A DNA stretch of 45,971 nt, from NCBI GenBank assembly GCA_937923345.1, contig CAKZVJ010000051.1, positions 1-45,971 on the forward strand, read 5' to 3'. Source of the stretch: an uncultured Saprospiraceae bacterium (lineage in GTDB: Bacteria > Bacteroidota > Bacteroidia > Chitinophagales > Saprospiraceae). The position numbers were made by a program, and so were the translations under genes. The notes beneath the pieces are model-generated. The model was not told where the DNA came from. It saw nothing but the letters and a program-made list of their open reading frames with translations, and searched no databases. Below are positions 8,456 to 17,988 of the stretch, piece after piece; positions within the stretch are counted from its first letter, which is position 1, and each line of letters starts with the position of its first letter.

Positions 8456-9703
8456 TTACTTAGCAATCACTACTCTATGTGTAATTGGAGCATACGTTTC
8501 TTCAAAGCTAATCTTTGTAATATAGAGCCCGTTTGAAAAATCGCTTACGTTGACTGTGCTCTTAATATCTGAGTTTGAGTTTCCAGCATATACGAGCAGA
8601 CCAACCTGATTAAATATCTCTACGCGGTGCTCCATTGCTAAATCATTGGGTAATTCAATATTCAATTCATCTTGGGCTGGATTCGGATATATATTCGCAC
8701 TAGTAGTAAATAAATCCTCACTACTAGTAGAAATCTCTCGATTACAAACTTGGTCCTTGTTCCAAACATATAGATTGTTATACATTTGGTTTAAGTCATC
8801 CGCAAATATCGCCTCAGAGAAGATGTCGGTATGCCCCCCACCCTCAAAAGTGAATAACTCATTTTCCAAACCTAACTCATTATACCGCTCCGTAATATTA
8901 AAAGAACCGTGGGAGTTCAATACACCACCCGTAAGGCCAAATACATAAGGAACTGTTTCGTCTTCATCACCATGTGAACTATAAATAGGCGTACTATTGG
9001 CGTCAATAAAATCAACGTCATAGATAGCACCAGAAAGATTTAGGATAGAAATAATATCATCACTGAAATCCAAATTAGAGCCTAAGTCTTCAAACCCACC
9101 TTTTCTTTCAATGGCTTCCTCTATAAAAGCAGGAATATCATCTTCCGCATCTAGCATACCTTGATGACAAGCAATAATAGATCCAGCAGAATACCCCCCT
9201 ATAGAAATGACGTCCGGATTCACTCGAAACTCATTGTCCGTTAGTCCATCTTCATTGAAAAAACGAATGGCAGTACGCATGTCCCCCATCGAAGCAACCA
9301 CTATATCAAGTATATCTAATGAATCAGGAAAGCCTAATGTGAGAGGCCATAATGTATATTCAATTGAGGCTGCAACGTATCCACGCTCTGCTAAAGCTGT
9401 ACAGGTGTTCACCATCACCGGGTTTGTTCTAGACCCAAATAAAAAACTTCCCCCGTGTGCCAAAATAACAACTGGTCGTTGATCTAGATTATCTCCTACA
9501 GGTTCGTATATATCCATCAAAAGATTGAAAGGGTCTCCAGAAGCAGAAGTTCCTACTCCATATACTACACTCTCAGTCACTTGCACATCGCTAAATATTG
9601 GATCTACCAAACGTTGGCCTTCACAGGCTGGATCATCGACTTGTGCAAAGAGTGAAAACGTAACCAATACACCAGCAACAATTAAAAGTATATGTCTAAT
9701 CAT
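8456..9703 (-). CDS. Secreted alpha/beta-hydrolase (esterase) with T9SS sorting domain
   Basis: 415 residues: signal peptide (about 1-20, ending FSLFAQ), an alpha/beta-hydrolase domain, and an 80-residue C-terminal type A sorting domain beginning NIYPNPAQDELNIELP and ending with a short basic tail. Catalytic elements are HGG in ILAHGGSFLFGS (oxyanion hole, about residue 83), the nucleophile in GGYSAGS (serine about 171), an acidic residue in SHGDEDETVPY (about 246) and the histidine of GGGHTDIF (about 290). This order matches carboxylesterase/BD-FAE-like enzymes that deacylate esters. The sorting domain predicts passage through the outer membrane by the type IX system and release or surface anchoring. 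The natural ester cannot be deduced. It is 28 bases downstream of the DUF5723 gene and may be the last gene of that operon. Confidence 0.88.
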   Translation of the reverse strand: MIRHILLIVAGVLVTFSLFAQVDDPACEGQRLVDPIFSDVQVTESVVYGVGTSASGDPFNLLMDIYEPVGDNLDQRPVVILAHGGSFLFGSRTNPVMVNTCTALAERGYVAASIEYTLWPLTLGFPDSLDILDIVVASMGDMRTAIRFFNEDGLTDNEFRVNPDVISIGGYSAGSIIACHQGMLDAEDDIPAFIEEAIERKGGFEDLGSNLDFSDDIISILNLSGAIYDVDFIDANSTPIYSSHGDEDETVPYVFGLTGGVLNSHGSFNITERYNELGLENELFTFEGGGHTDIFSEAIFADDLNQMYNNLYVWNKDQVCNREISTSSEDLFTTSANIYPNPAQDELNIELPNDLAMEHRVEIFNQVGLLVYAGNSNSDIKSTVNVSDFSNGLYITKISFEETYAPITHRVVIAK

Positions 9704-9731
9704 AGTTTATAAATTTTAGGTATTATTTCCT

Positions 9732-11042
9732 TTAAAAAGAGAGGCCTATCCCTAGTCTCCCATTAAAGCCAAAATTCTCATTTGAAAGTACAGAAATAAT
9801 ATTATCTGTATTGCCAAATACCACTAACGGGCCGATTTTACCGGAGAACTGTAGCCCTAAATTACTGAAATTATCTTTTCTATAACCATAATTCATTCCA
9901 AGCAAAAAAGTTTCGGTGATAAAGTATTGCGCATTTAATCCTATCGCAGGCGAACTATCTTCTCTATCATTCAAATGAATCAATGCTCCTAGCGTAAGTT
10001 TATTATTGAGCCTATATTGTCCCGCAAAATATATTTGAGTAATGAGAGAGCTCCTCGCCGTAGTAGTCGCTTCATTAAAAGCGAGCACTCCCTCTATGGT
10101 ATCCAATTTGATCTCAAATTCTACACTGTCATTCAATAGAAAATCATCCAAATCAATGCCTTCATATGTAAAAACGCCTTGACTCTCAAATAAGGTCGTC
10201 TCTTCATCCCAACTGATAGACCCAATATCCAAAACACTGGCAGACAACTTGAGCTTCTCATTCACCGCTATCGAAGCACCTAAATCAAATGCTACACCAT
10301 TGTTGGGGGAGAAAAAATTCTCACCTATATTGCCGCCTCGAAAGGTAAAATCTCTGACTCCATCTATATCAACTGTATTGAAGGTGCTAAAGGCATAATC
10401 TGTTTCAAACGTAAGTTGAAACACATCATCACTAGTAAACAAGGAAGCATGCGAATTTCCAGTCCGCAGAAAGCCCACTCCACTGAGGTATTTGACTCTT
10501 CCGCCTAGTGCCAGTGCGCCAAATTGTTTAGATACTCCTAGGCTATATTCGTGGTAGGCCTTGTAATTGATAGCCGGACCAAATTCGACCTCCTCTCCTA
10601 TAAACTGAGCATTCCCTTGAAAAATAAGCTGCACTAATTCCCTGGGATAATTGATCGTAGAATTTAATCTAGTGTTATGTCTCAAGTCTATTTGAAAAGA
10701 CTTGAATTTTACCGCTACGCCTATCGTGTTTACTTTCAGATTATTCTCAAAAATATTGTTGTCCTCCAATTGGGAGATTACATTCCCAAAATTGAGCGAG
10801 GCCGTACCATCATTATTATCAAGGACATCAGAAAGTGAAATACGATTGTTATGATGACTTTCAAAGTATAAGCCTGGCAGATATATTTCTATCGCACCAT
10901 GCAAGGTATCGGTTACATTCAGTTCACGTGCTGCCCAGGTTCCCTCCAAGAAATAACTCCCTAGCTCACTTTGTGCTTTTCCACAGAAAGGCAAAGCCAA
11001 TACACATAGAATGGTGCATATACATTTATATAATTGAAACAT
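9732..11042 (-). CDS. DUF5723-type outer-membrane beta-barrel protein
   Basis: 436 residues with a signal peptide (cleavage after about GKAQ, residue 24) and a long series of alternating amphipathic strands ending in a terminal aromatic (GRLGIGLSF), as expected for a barrel inserted by the BAM machinery. The opening segment (GSYFLEGTWAARELN...LPGLYF) and internal GVAFDLGASI/ALGGRVKYLSG segments resemble DUF5723 proteins, distant relatives of the PorV/FadL-like barrels of Bacteroidota. No enzymatic motif is present. It starts 8 bases after the stop of the upstream lipoprotein gene and is followed by the T9SS-sorted esterase; barrel plus lipoprotein may form a surface complex, which is inferred from linkage only. 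Confidence 0.8.
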   Translation of the reverse strand: MFQLYKCICTILCVLALPFCGKAQSELGSYFLEGTWAARELNVTDTLHGAIEIYLPGLYFESHHNNRISLSDVLDNNDGTASLNFGNVISQLEDNNIFENNLKVNTIGVAVKFKSFQIDLRHNTRLNSTINYPRELVQLIFQGNAQFIGEEVEFGPAINYKAYHEYSLGVSKQFGALALGGRVKYLSGVGFLRTGNSHASLFTSDDVFQLTFETDYAFSTFNTVDIDGVRDFTFRGGNIGENFFSPNNGVAFDLGASIAVNEKLKLSASVLDIGSISWDEETTLFESQGVFTYEGIDLDDFLLNDSVEFEIKLDTIEGVLAFNEATTTARSSLITQIYFAGQYRLNNKLTLGALIHLNDREDSSPAIGLNAQYFITETFLLGMNYGYRKDNFSNLGLQFSGKIGPLVVFGNTDNIISVLSNENFGFNGRLGIGLSF

Positions 11043-11050
11043 ACTTAGTT

Positions 11051-12583
11051 TTAATTAGCGACCTGTAATTTCAGACCCATTCTAGACTTGACACTTTGAC
11101 TGGCATTAAATTTTACTAACTGAGGAACATCAGAATTGGTTGTATTAAATTCCGTTCTTAATAAAATCTTCTTAGCATTTTTTATTCTAGCAAAGCGAGT
11201 AGCATCAAAACTATCTATAGTCTCCTTGATGGTCACACCATTTACAACCCCATTCGCATCTACTGGGGCAGCACCTATAAGTTGATTGTCTCCATCTGGA
11301 TTTATAGTCTCTAATATATTGAAATTTTCATCCGCAAAAGCAATCTCTACCTCTAAGCCCAATGGAATAGCGCTCTCTGTGATTAACTTAAATTCGGCGG
11401 CAGTCACATTTTCATTTCCAGATAGGTCTATATCAAAAGTGTCTCTTAATGCAAACCCAAAGGTGTATCCATTGAGTGGCAACTCTACTTCCAACTGCAC
11501 TTCTATGAAGCTACTATCAGTCATAAAACCCCTTCCGCTTTCATTGTCGTCTGGATTGGGTTCTCCGTCAAGTTCATATTCTACACTAGCTGGTCCAATA
11601 GCGAGTATGTCTATCAGATTGCTGTTATCTTTATTAAATGAAAAATCAGTTCGAATGGTCTCTCCCACTTGACTGATATTAGGAAAATTCACCCCTACTC
11701 CTTCTTCGATAGCATCAGACACTAAAGCCAGCCTTTCTCCTCCTATGCCTACCACATTTATTTCAAAGAAATTAGCATCCAACGGAAATCCAAATGAATT
11801 AAAAGCTGTCATTTTTATTTTAGGATCCTCAAAATTTATAACGCCTTGTTCCCAATTATCAAAAAAGTCTATCTCGATAGTATCACGACCTATATCATAA
11901 ACATCATTTCCCAAAAAACCTTCTGCGTATTCATACTCCAGTTGGGTTAATATTACCAAAAAGGAAGGTAGGATGACCTTTTCTCCATCGGGCAAAATAG
12001 CATCATATTTTACCGTCAATAATGTATCTCCGCCTTGTATTTGGTAACCTGCAATATTGTCCCCAATGAGGCCTCCCATGATAGGTAAACTACCATCAAA
12101 GTTTGATGAAAAAGAATTGGTATAAGATACTCCATCTTTCACTATCTGTGGTATCTCTACATTAACTATGATATCCTGAGGTATATCCGATGTATATGAA
12201 AAGGATATTTGTCCTTTTTTCAAATTCAAAAATTCAATATCAATACTTCCTGGTATTTCAAAATCTTCATTCGAAACGACAAACACAGTATCCGTAACTT
12301 CAATAGGTAAAAAATCGGCAGTAAAATTAAATATATCATTTGCACTTCTACGAAGTAAAGAACCTGCATAATTCAATGTGAGTTGTCCATTTACGTCAAC
12401 GCTTAATTCTGTATTCTCTACTCGGTTAGAGATGACATCATCAAGAGATAGATCCGATGTAAATAAAGGGATAGCATATTCCGCATTATGTTCACCTATT
12501 TCTAGCTCTTCTATATCTGTACAACCAGGCAGAAGTAAAGTAGTAAGTAATGCTAGTAAAATAGTGGGTATAGAATATTTCAT
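11051..12583 (-). CDS. Large hypothetical lipoprotein, partner of the DUF5723 barrel
   Basis: 510 residues with a lipoprotein signal peptide whose lipobox LLPGC puts the lipidated cysteine at residue 21. The rest is beta-rich, acidic and has no recognised catalytic motif; strands around residues 60-250 (LTLNYAGSLLRR, ISFSYTSDIPQDIIVNVEIP) and 330-430 look like repeated sandwich domains. The protein is probably outer-membrane anchored. The same pair, a lipoprotein gene directly ahead of a DUF5723 gene, is common in Bacteroidota to my recollection, but no function is known to me. The two genes are 8 bases apart. A TACTTTTG sequence on the minus strand near 12801 is a possible distant promoter, and the start ATG is the only sensible one given the signal peptide. 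Confidence 0.78.
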   Translation of the reverse strand: MKYSIPTILLALLTTLLLPGCTDIEELEIGEHNAEYAIPLFTSDLSLDDVISNRVENTELSVDVNGQLTLNYAGSLLRRSANDIFNFTADFLPIEVTDTVFVVSNEDFEIPGSIDIEFLNLKKGQISFSYTSDIPQDIIVNVEIPQIVKDGVSYTNSFSSNFDGSLPIMGGLIGDNIAGYQIQGGDTLLTVKYDAILPDGEKVILPSFLVILTQLEYEYAEGFLGNDVYDIGRDTIEIDFFDNWEQGVINFEDPKIKMTAFNSFGFPLDANFFEINVVGIGGERLALVSDAIEEGVGVNFPNISQVGETIRTDFSFNKDNSNLIDILAIGPASVEYELDGEPNPDDNESGRGFMTDSSFIEVQLEVELPLNGYTFGFALRDTFDIDLSGNENVTAAEFKLITESAIPLGLEVEIAFADENFNILETINPDGDNQLIGAAPVDANGVVNGVTIKETIDSFDATRFARIKNAKKILLRTEFNTTNSDVPQLVKFNASQSVKSRMGLKLQVAN

Positions 12584-12819
12584 GTGACTAATATAACGTT
12601 TAAGCCGCTATTTCGTGACTCAAGAGAACTATATATTTGATTAAATGCTACATAGCATACAGAAAGGTCCGCTAATTTTTAAAAACACTACAATTCAGGG
12701 CGCCAAGTAAACACTTGATTATACAGCAGTTATAAATGTCAACTAAGCAACTCTATGAGATAGCCATCAACGTTTTATAATGGCTTACAGCATTATGATA
12801 TACAAAAGTAATTTACCCT

Positions 12820-14238
12820 TTACGCACTCAGGGTGATTTCATTGCCTAGATTAGGGATTAAGACATCTTTAAAGTCATGTTGAAACAAAAGATACTTAAA
12901 TGCTTGCTGTGCTTCATAATTCCCATGTACCAAGAATAATTTACTCAATTGCTCTCTTTGATTCTTCAAAAAGTCCAATATTTCATTTTTGTCGGCATGT
13001 GCAGAAAAAGAATCCATAATTTGAACGTCCATATTGACGGACATTTCTTGACCAAAAAGCTTTATTTCTTTATCGCCAGCTCTAAGCTTTCCTCCAGGTG
13101 TATGCGGAGAGCAATATCCTACTATTAGCAATGTATTATTTGGATCTTCAATATTATTGTACAAATGGTGTTTTACACGTCCAGCATTCATCATTCCTGA
13201 GGAACTGATGATTATACATGGATCATTAGATGTATTCAATTGTTTTGATTCCTCTACCTTCCTGATGTATTTGAGATCTGCAAATCCAAATGGGTTATCA
13301 TCTGTAAGCAGGTATTCATACAGTTCATTATCATAACACTCTGGGTGTCCAGCAAAAACCTGTGTCGCATTTATAGCTAATGGACTATCCACATATACTG
13401 GAATCTTGGGTAACAACCCTTCTGTCTCCATCTGGTCCATCATATAAACCAGTTCTTGAGTACGCCCTAAACTAAAAGCAGGAATAATCAATTTTCCCAT
13501 TTTATCCACACAAGCAGTCTTTATGACGTTCAGCAGATTCTCCTTTTCATCTGGTCTACCTATATGTTCCTTATTTCCGTATGTGGATTCACAAATTAGA
13601 AAATCCACCTCCGGCATTGGTTTAGGATCACGTAATATTGGTCGGTTAGGTCTACCTATATCGCCAGTAAAGCCAATCGTTTTGACCTCACCGTTTTCTC
13701 TTATTCTAAGGGTAACACTAGCACTCCCTAGGATATGGCCTGCATCTCTAAAAAGCACTTCAACATCCTTACTTATTGAAAACCAACGCTCATAACTATA
13801 CGCATTAAATCTTTCCATAGCGGGACCCACGTCATCCGTAGTATACAATGGCACCGCAAAGTCCTCTGCTTTTACATTTCGTTTCTTTTTTCTTAGATTT
13901 TTATTAGTGTATTCGGCTTCCCGCTCCTGAATTTTAGCACTATCTAAGAGCATTACCGCACATAAGCTTCTTGTAGCATGAGTTGAATGGATACACCCCT
14001 TAAAACCATCTTTAACAAATTTAGGTATCCTTCCAGAATGATCAATATGCGCATGGGACAAGATCATACAGTCGATTTCAGCAGGATCAAAGTACCACTT
14101 CGAGTTTATGTCATCCATTTCCTTGTGCTTTCCTTGAAAAAGCCCACAATCCAACAATATCTTATATCCATTCTCAAGCTGAATCAAATGGCAACTTCCA
14201 GTCACCTCTCTTGCAGCACCACAAAACCTGATTTTCAT
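12820..14238 (-). CDS. Metallo-beta-lactamase fold RNase/hydrolase with beta-CASP domain
   Basis: 472 residues from the ATG at 14238; an in-frame ATG 24 bases upstream (14262) is possible but MKIRFCGAAREVTGS is the usual family N-terminus. Zinc motifs are HAHIDHSG (motif 2), AGHILGSAS (motif 3) and TGDIGR (motif 4). The beta-CASP insert carries ESTYGN (motif A), PAFSLGRTQE, the acidic/His motif B region and ISSSGMM, and the C-terminal DSFSAHADK and LVHGN complete the RNA-specificity (RMMBL) part. This is the architecture of CPSF73/archaeal CPSF-like nucleases and their bacterial relatives such as TTHA0252, so an RNA endo- or exonuclease is likely, acting in the cytoplasm. It stands alone, between the lipoprotein gene and a repeat-rich gap. 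Confidence 0.9.
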   Translation of the reverse strand: MKIRFCGAAREVTGSCHLIQLENGYKILLDCGLFQGKHKEMDDINSKWYFDPAEIDCMILSHAHIDHSGRIPKFVKDGFKGCIHSTHATRSLCAVMLLDSAKIQEREAEYTNKNLRKKKRNVKAEDFAVPLYTTDDVGPAMERFNAYSYERWFSISKDVEVLFRDAGHILGSASVTLRIRENGEVKTIGFTGDIGRPNRPILRDPKPMPEVDFLICESTYGNKEHIGRPDEKENLLNVIKTACVDKMGKLIIPAFSLGRTQELVYMMDQMETEGLLPKIPVYVDSPLAINATQVFAGHPECYDNELYEYLLTDDNPFGFADLKYIRKVEESKQLNTSNDPCIIISSSGMMNAGRVKHHLYNNIEDPNNTLLIVGYCSPHTPGGKLRAGDKEIKLFGQEMSVNMDVQIMDSFSAHADKNEILDFLKNQREQLSKLFLVHGNYEAQQAFKYLLFQHDFKDVLIPNLGNEITLSA

Positions 14239-14359
14239 GTTTTTTTTTGCTAATCTACGCATTGAGCGATAATAATAAAAATAGAGGCCTTCCGTACCTA
14301 TCCAATCAGGATAAGATTTGGTCTACCTCTTACTGGTATTTATGCATTATGATGAATAC

Positions 14360-14440
14360 GGGGCCACCCTTGACTTTCGCAAAAAGGCGAAGGTCAAGGT
14401 CGCTATGATACGTAGCTCGCTCTTCGCTCGGCCATGGGAC
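14360..14440 (-). repeat. Structured intergenic repeat, family B-like copy
   Basis: Starts GGGGCCACC, then a 13-bp hairpin with one G-T pair (CTTGACTTTCGC at 14369-14380 with GCGAAGGTCAAG at 14387-14398), then CGCTA and repeated CGCTC. The order (GGGGCC, hairpin, CGCTA) echoes the element at 44632-44780 read from its GGGGCC end. This and the next element explain part of the 14239-14898 gap; in 14441-14650 I see nothing codable or structured beyond short T-rich runs. Confidence 0.45.
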
Positions 14441-14650
14441 TAGTTGATAGACCTATATATAAGGCACTTTTGCATTCAACATCTTACCCTCACAAAAGGA
14501 TACTAGATAAAGTCCCATGTCTGCCCTTGCCTCCCACGTCCTTAGCAACAAGGGCACTACTTCTCAGCGCTTGTCCAAAAAACTAACAAATTTGAATATC
14601 TAATTATCATGGAGATACCCTTCTACTCCATCTGATCTGGCAAACGGAGT

Positions 14651-14828
14651 GCGCAGGGATAAGGGATCGCAGTGGGAATAAGCAGGCTAGTCCGCTGTGT
14701 GAATCCGTCTATCCGGTAGCTGAACGAGGTACGAGAGAAGATGCCTGATAGACTTGGATGAACCAGCAGAATAGTCTGCGCATACAAACGGAGAGCGCGG
14801 TCCCGATTTTCTTCAATCGGGATAGCCA
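14651..14828 (+). repeat. Structured intergenic repeat, family A-like variant
   Basis: Shares with 32686-32871, in the same order, CAGGGATA, CGAGGTACGAG, a GATGAA...CAG/GAG...AGTA/ATAGT segment and ATACAAACGGA, then an 8-bp hairpin (TCCCGATT at 14801-14808 with AATCGGGA at 14815-14822) and TAGCCAC. It lacks the complementary ends of the other copies and may be truncated. CAAACGGAG also occurs at 14641, just before the element, hinting at a tandem remnant. The short reading frame across it is not a gene. Confidence 0.6.
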
Positions 14829-14830
14829 CA

Positions 14831-14878
14831 AATAATAAAAGGGATCCTACCTATTAAGTAAGAACCCTTTGTATTATT
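14831..14878 (-). terminator. Terminator of the T9SS surface operon
   Basis: On the minus strand AATAATACAAAGGG pairs with CCCTTTTATTATT around a 21-base loop, with one bulged base. It lies 21 bases beyond the stop of the OmpA-family gene and the descending arm is T-rich. Confidence 0.5.
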
Positions 14879-14898
14879 CTTTAAAATCTATCTAAATA

Positions 14899-16926
14899 CT
14901 AATTTCTTCTTCCGCCTTTATAATCAATTTTTTCAGGTCCTTTATTACCATACTCTACTCTAACATTCTCGCTGATGCTTATTACTTTTAGTTCAGTACG
15001 ACGATTGTATTGATGCTCTTCTTCAGAACAATTTACGCCATCAACACATTGATTTCTAGGTTGATTTTCGCCCATACCAAGGGTAGTAATCCTACTAGGG
15101 GCGATACCTCTAGAGACCATGAATCGTTTCGCAGATTCCGCACGGCTGTTAGACAATTTCTGATTATATGCATTTCCACCGCGTGAATCAGTGTGAGAGA
15201 TTAATTGGATATTAATCGATGGATAATTTTGCATAATACGAACCGCCTCTTCTAATTCTCTCGCAGCACCTGTTCGGATTGCTGACTTATTAAAATCATA
15301 ATAGATTTTCTCAAATACAATTATGGTACCTACTGGAAAAGGATTCGCATTGACCACAGGTTGAGCAACAGGTGCTAAATTAATTACGGTGTTCAATCCA
15401 GAACTTCCTGGCGTTACATTCAAGCTGCTGTTGCCAGGGTTAAATCCTGACTTCTCTCCAATGAATGTGTAGTTACAATTCGGTGGTAAGCAAGCTTCAA
15501 AGTTACCATTGGCATCCGTTTGGATAAATTCTTCCTTACCGCCACAACTGCTTGTCATCCTGACTACTGCGTTGGCAATACCTGCACCGGTCAATGCATT
15601 TTTGACCTGTCCTGTGGCTTGTGCACATCGCTCTTTGGCAAGTGGTATTTCCACTATTTGCTCTCCTTCTTTGCCTACCGTAGAGTAGCTCATTTCTTTA
15701 CTCGTATATCCATCTTTGGTCACAAAGAAAATATAATTCTTTCCTGACTGCATCGTGTATGGGGATTCTCCTTCTACATTTGTCAACAAATCAGGCTCAC
15801 CCAGATCAGCAGTATTTTTTCTTATCAATTTTAAGGTCAAATCTGAGCTACCTGCTCTATCTGGCATAACCACTACATCATATAGCTCTCCACCAGAAAC
15901 CAAGCCATCTCTTGTATTCTCAAAAACTCTAATTTCTGAGCCTTCTATTCTATCCTTCGTCTCAGCATCATATACTCTAACAATTGAGCTCAACATCTTT
16001 GGAGCCGCTATGAAACCATCAAACATATAGATGTCATCTCTACCTGCACCGCCTGGTCTAGCAGAAGTAAGATATCCTCGATTTCCTTCAGCATTCAAAA
16101 TCAATCCAAAATCATCTTCCTTACTATTGATAGGCTTTCCTAAATTCTCAACTGGGCCCATAGCACGAGAGCCATCGACTGGTACTCTAAATATGTCATA
16201 TCCACCCATCCCATTGTGCCCCATAGAAGCAAAAAACAAAGTTCCACTTTCATGTATAAACGGAAAAGCATCATTTTTATCTGTATTGATTTCTGGACCC
16301 ATATTCACAGGATCTCCCCACTCATCGCCTACTTTACTAACCATGTAAATATCCGTCCCTCCTCTTGAGCCAGGCATATTGGATGTAAAATACATTCTGT
16401 CACCATTGGGAGAAAGTGTTGGATGCATTACATCATATTCTTTATTTGAAATCGATAATTTAGTAGGAACTTCCCAGTCGAAAAATGTCTTTTTCGACTG
16501 ATAGATTTGCATTCTTATCAAACCAGATTCATCTGCTTTTGTAGAATTTCTCTTTAGATTATTTCTTGAAAAGTACATCTGATCAAAAGTTCTGTTGAAT
16601 GTCACAGGCCCTTCGTGTACTCTTGTATTCATTTGGAATGAAAAATCCTCTGCTTCAGTCGGCATCCCTTGTCCATCAAACTCTGAAAAATACATTTCAA
16701 AAAATGTCTCTCCAATTTTATTATCCTTTGGTCCAGCCGTGGTTGGAGCAGTGATAAAAATCAATCCGTTCTGATAGAATGATGGTGAAAACTCTAAGTA
16801 TTCTGTATTTATTTCAGAACAGTTAATTAACTTAATCTGGTTTAAATCATTTGATTGTGCATCCAACTTAGCAGAAAACATACTAAGAATACACAACAAG
16901 GTAAAAATTCTGTATAACGATTTCAT
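14899..16926 (-). CDS. OmpA-family protein with PD40 propeller and carboxypeptidase-regulatory-like domain
   Basis: 675 residues: signal peptide (about 1-23, ending KLDAQ); a PD40/TolB-like beta-propeller (about 35-330) with the recurring HPTLSPNGDRMYFTSNMPGS and GGYDIFRVP signatures; a carboxypeptidase regulatory-like beta sandwich (about 435-520, GQVKNALTGAGIANAVVRM); and an OmpA C-terminal domain (about 540-655) with FNKSAIR, HTDSRG, NQKLSNSRAESAK and GMGENQPR, the peptidoglycan-binding residues. This is the domain series of the PorE-like envelope proteins that tie type IX machinery or its partners to the cell wall. It is the last gene of the operon with SprF 45 bases upstream, and a terminator follows. 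It probably anchors the SprF/adhesin complex, an inference from order. Confidence 0.9.
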   Translation of the reverse strand: MKSLYRIFTLLCILSMFSAKLDAQSNDLNQIKLINCSEINTEYLEFSPSFYQNGLIFITAPTTAGPKDNKIGETFFEMYFSEFDGQGMPTEAEDFSFQMNTRVHEGPVTFNRTFDQMYFSRNNLKRNSTKADESGLIRMQIYQSKKTFFDWEVPTKLSISNKEYDVMHPTLSPNGDRMYFTSNMPGSRGGTDIYMVSKVGDEWGDPVNMGPEINTDKNDAFPFIHESGTLFFASMGHNGMGGYDIFRVPVDGSRAMGPVENLGKPINSKEDDFGLILNAEGNRGYLTSARPGGAGRDDIYMFDGFIAAPKMLSSIVRVYDAETKDRIEGSEIRVFENTRDGLVSGGELYDVVVMPDRAGSSDLTLKLIRKNTADLGEPDLLTNVEGESPYTMQSGKNYIFFVTKDGYTSKEMSYSTVGKEGEQIVEIPLAKERCAQATGQVKNALTGAGIANAVVRMTSSCGGKEEFIQTDANGNFEACLPPNCNYTFIGEKSGFNPGNSSLNVTPGSSGLNTVINLAPVAQPVVNANPFPVGTIIVFEKIYYDFNKSAIRTGAARELEEAVRIMQNYPSINIQLISHTDSRGGNAYNQKLSNSRAESAKRFMVSRGIAPSRITTLGMGENQPRNQCVDGVNCSEEEHQYNRRTELKVISISENVRVEYGNKGPEKIDYKGGRRN

Positions 16927-16971
16927 AAGATGAAAATGTTTGTAAGTCGGTTTATTTTACTTTGGGTTATC

Positions 16972-17922
16972 TTAGAAAAATCTAGGATTGGCGAATTCTT
17001 CTCCTTCTGAGCTTTCGAAACAATATCTCAGTGCAATTTCTAATGTACCATTAGTTGCTTGTCTTATTTCAGACAAAGTAAAATCCCAAGATAAACCAGC
17101 AAAAATGTGGTTAGTAAATTGAGCACCTACTAAAACATCAATAGATTCACCAAAGCTCTCATCATCTCCACCAAAACGGTAGGTACCACCTATCGTATAT
17201 TTATCTTGAATCAATAAACTCAAATTGAAGTCAATATCTAATGGAGAATTGTTTGCATACTTAATTAAAGCCTGTGGAAGTAATTCCAGATTTTCGTTCA
17301 AATCGATTTTGTATCCTGCCATAATGAAAGCATGATCAACCTCTCTACCAATATTTGTATCGATATCTTCTAGATCTATCTCATTATTCAATAATCTAGG
17401 AATAGAAGCTCCAAAGTAGAAATCGGCGGTGTTATAATAAACTCCAAATCCAAAATCTGGAACAAACTTAGACAATTGTCCCTGAGGAATAGAACCATCT
17501 CCTGCTATAGGTAGCGTACTTACTAAATCGGGATCGCTATAATCGTTGGTAAGATTTCTTATCGAAGCTTGAGCTCCTAAACCTAAAAATCCATTTCCTA
17601 CTGGAATACGATAAGAATAAATCGCATCAAAAGTAATGTACTCTGTGATTCCCACTGCATTTCTGTATAGGTTCGCTCCAATACCAACTCTATCATTGTT
17701 TAGAGACATATCGTAGCTCAATTGCTGCGTTTCAGGAGACTTATCAAAACCAATCCATTGGTTTCTATAAATACCGGTTAGGCAAGGTGAAAAATTCGAC
17801 CCAGCATATGCAGGGTTAATAGAAAGTTTAGAATTCATCCACTGCGTGTACTGATGCTCTTGTTGCGCTGACAGTCCAAGAAAGCATACTACACAAACTA
17901 GGGAAAACATTAATTTTTTCAT
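16972..17922 (-). CDS. PorP/SprF-family T9SS membrane protein
   Basis: 316 residues from the ATG at 17922; a longer frame from a TTG at 17961 would precede the signal peptide (MKKLMFSLVCVVCFLGLSAQ) and is rejected. The mature start QQEHQYTQWMNSKLSINPAYAGS is the hallmark of PorP/SprF proteins, and the rest is beta-barrel strand with ISFAGLSWDF-like segments (here HIFAGLSWDF) near the end. SprF-type proteins are needed for secretion or attachment of cargo with type B C-terminal domains, exemplified by SprF/SprB in Flavobacterium johnsoniae. It lies 66 bases after the giant gene and 45 before the OmpA-family gene, exactly the cargo-SprF-anchor order expected. Outer membrane location is predicted. 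Confidence 0.93.
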   Translation of the reverse strand: MKKLMFSLVCVVCFLGLSAQQEHQYTQWMNSKLSINPAYAGSNFSPCLTGIYRNQWIGFDKSPETQQLSYDMSLNNDRVGIGANLYRNAVGITEYITFDAIYSYRIPVGNGFLGLGAQASIRNLTNDYSDPDLVSTLPIAGDGSIPQGQLSKFVPDFGFGVYYNTADFYFGASIPRLLNNEIDLEDIDTNIGREVDHAFIMAGYKIDLNENLELLPQALIKYANNSPLDIDFNLSLLIQDKYTIGGTYRFGGDDESFGESIDVLVGAQFTNHIFAGLSWDFTLSEIRQATNGTLEIALRYCFESSEGEEFANPRFF

Positions 17923-17988
17923 TATATATGATTTTCTAATTAGAAAATATTTATGAAGCAAGGGCTAACACCCTTGCTTCATTTTTTA

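Noticed and set aside
14623..14829. 68-codon minus-strand frame
   Set aside because: It coincides with a family A-like structured repeat and is not conserved in the other copies of that repeat.
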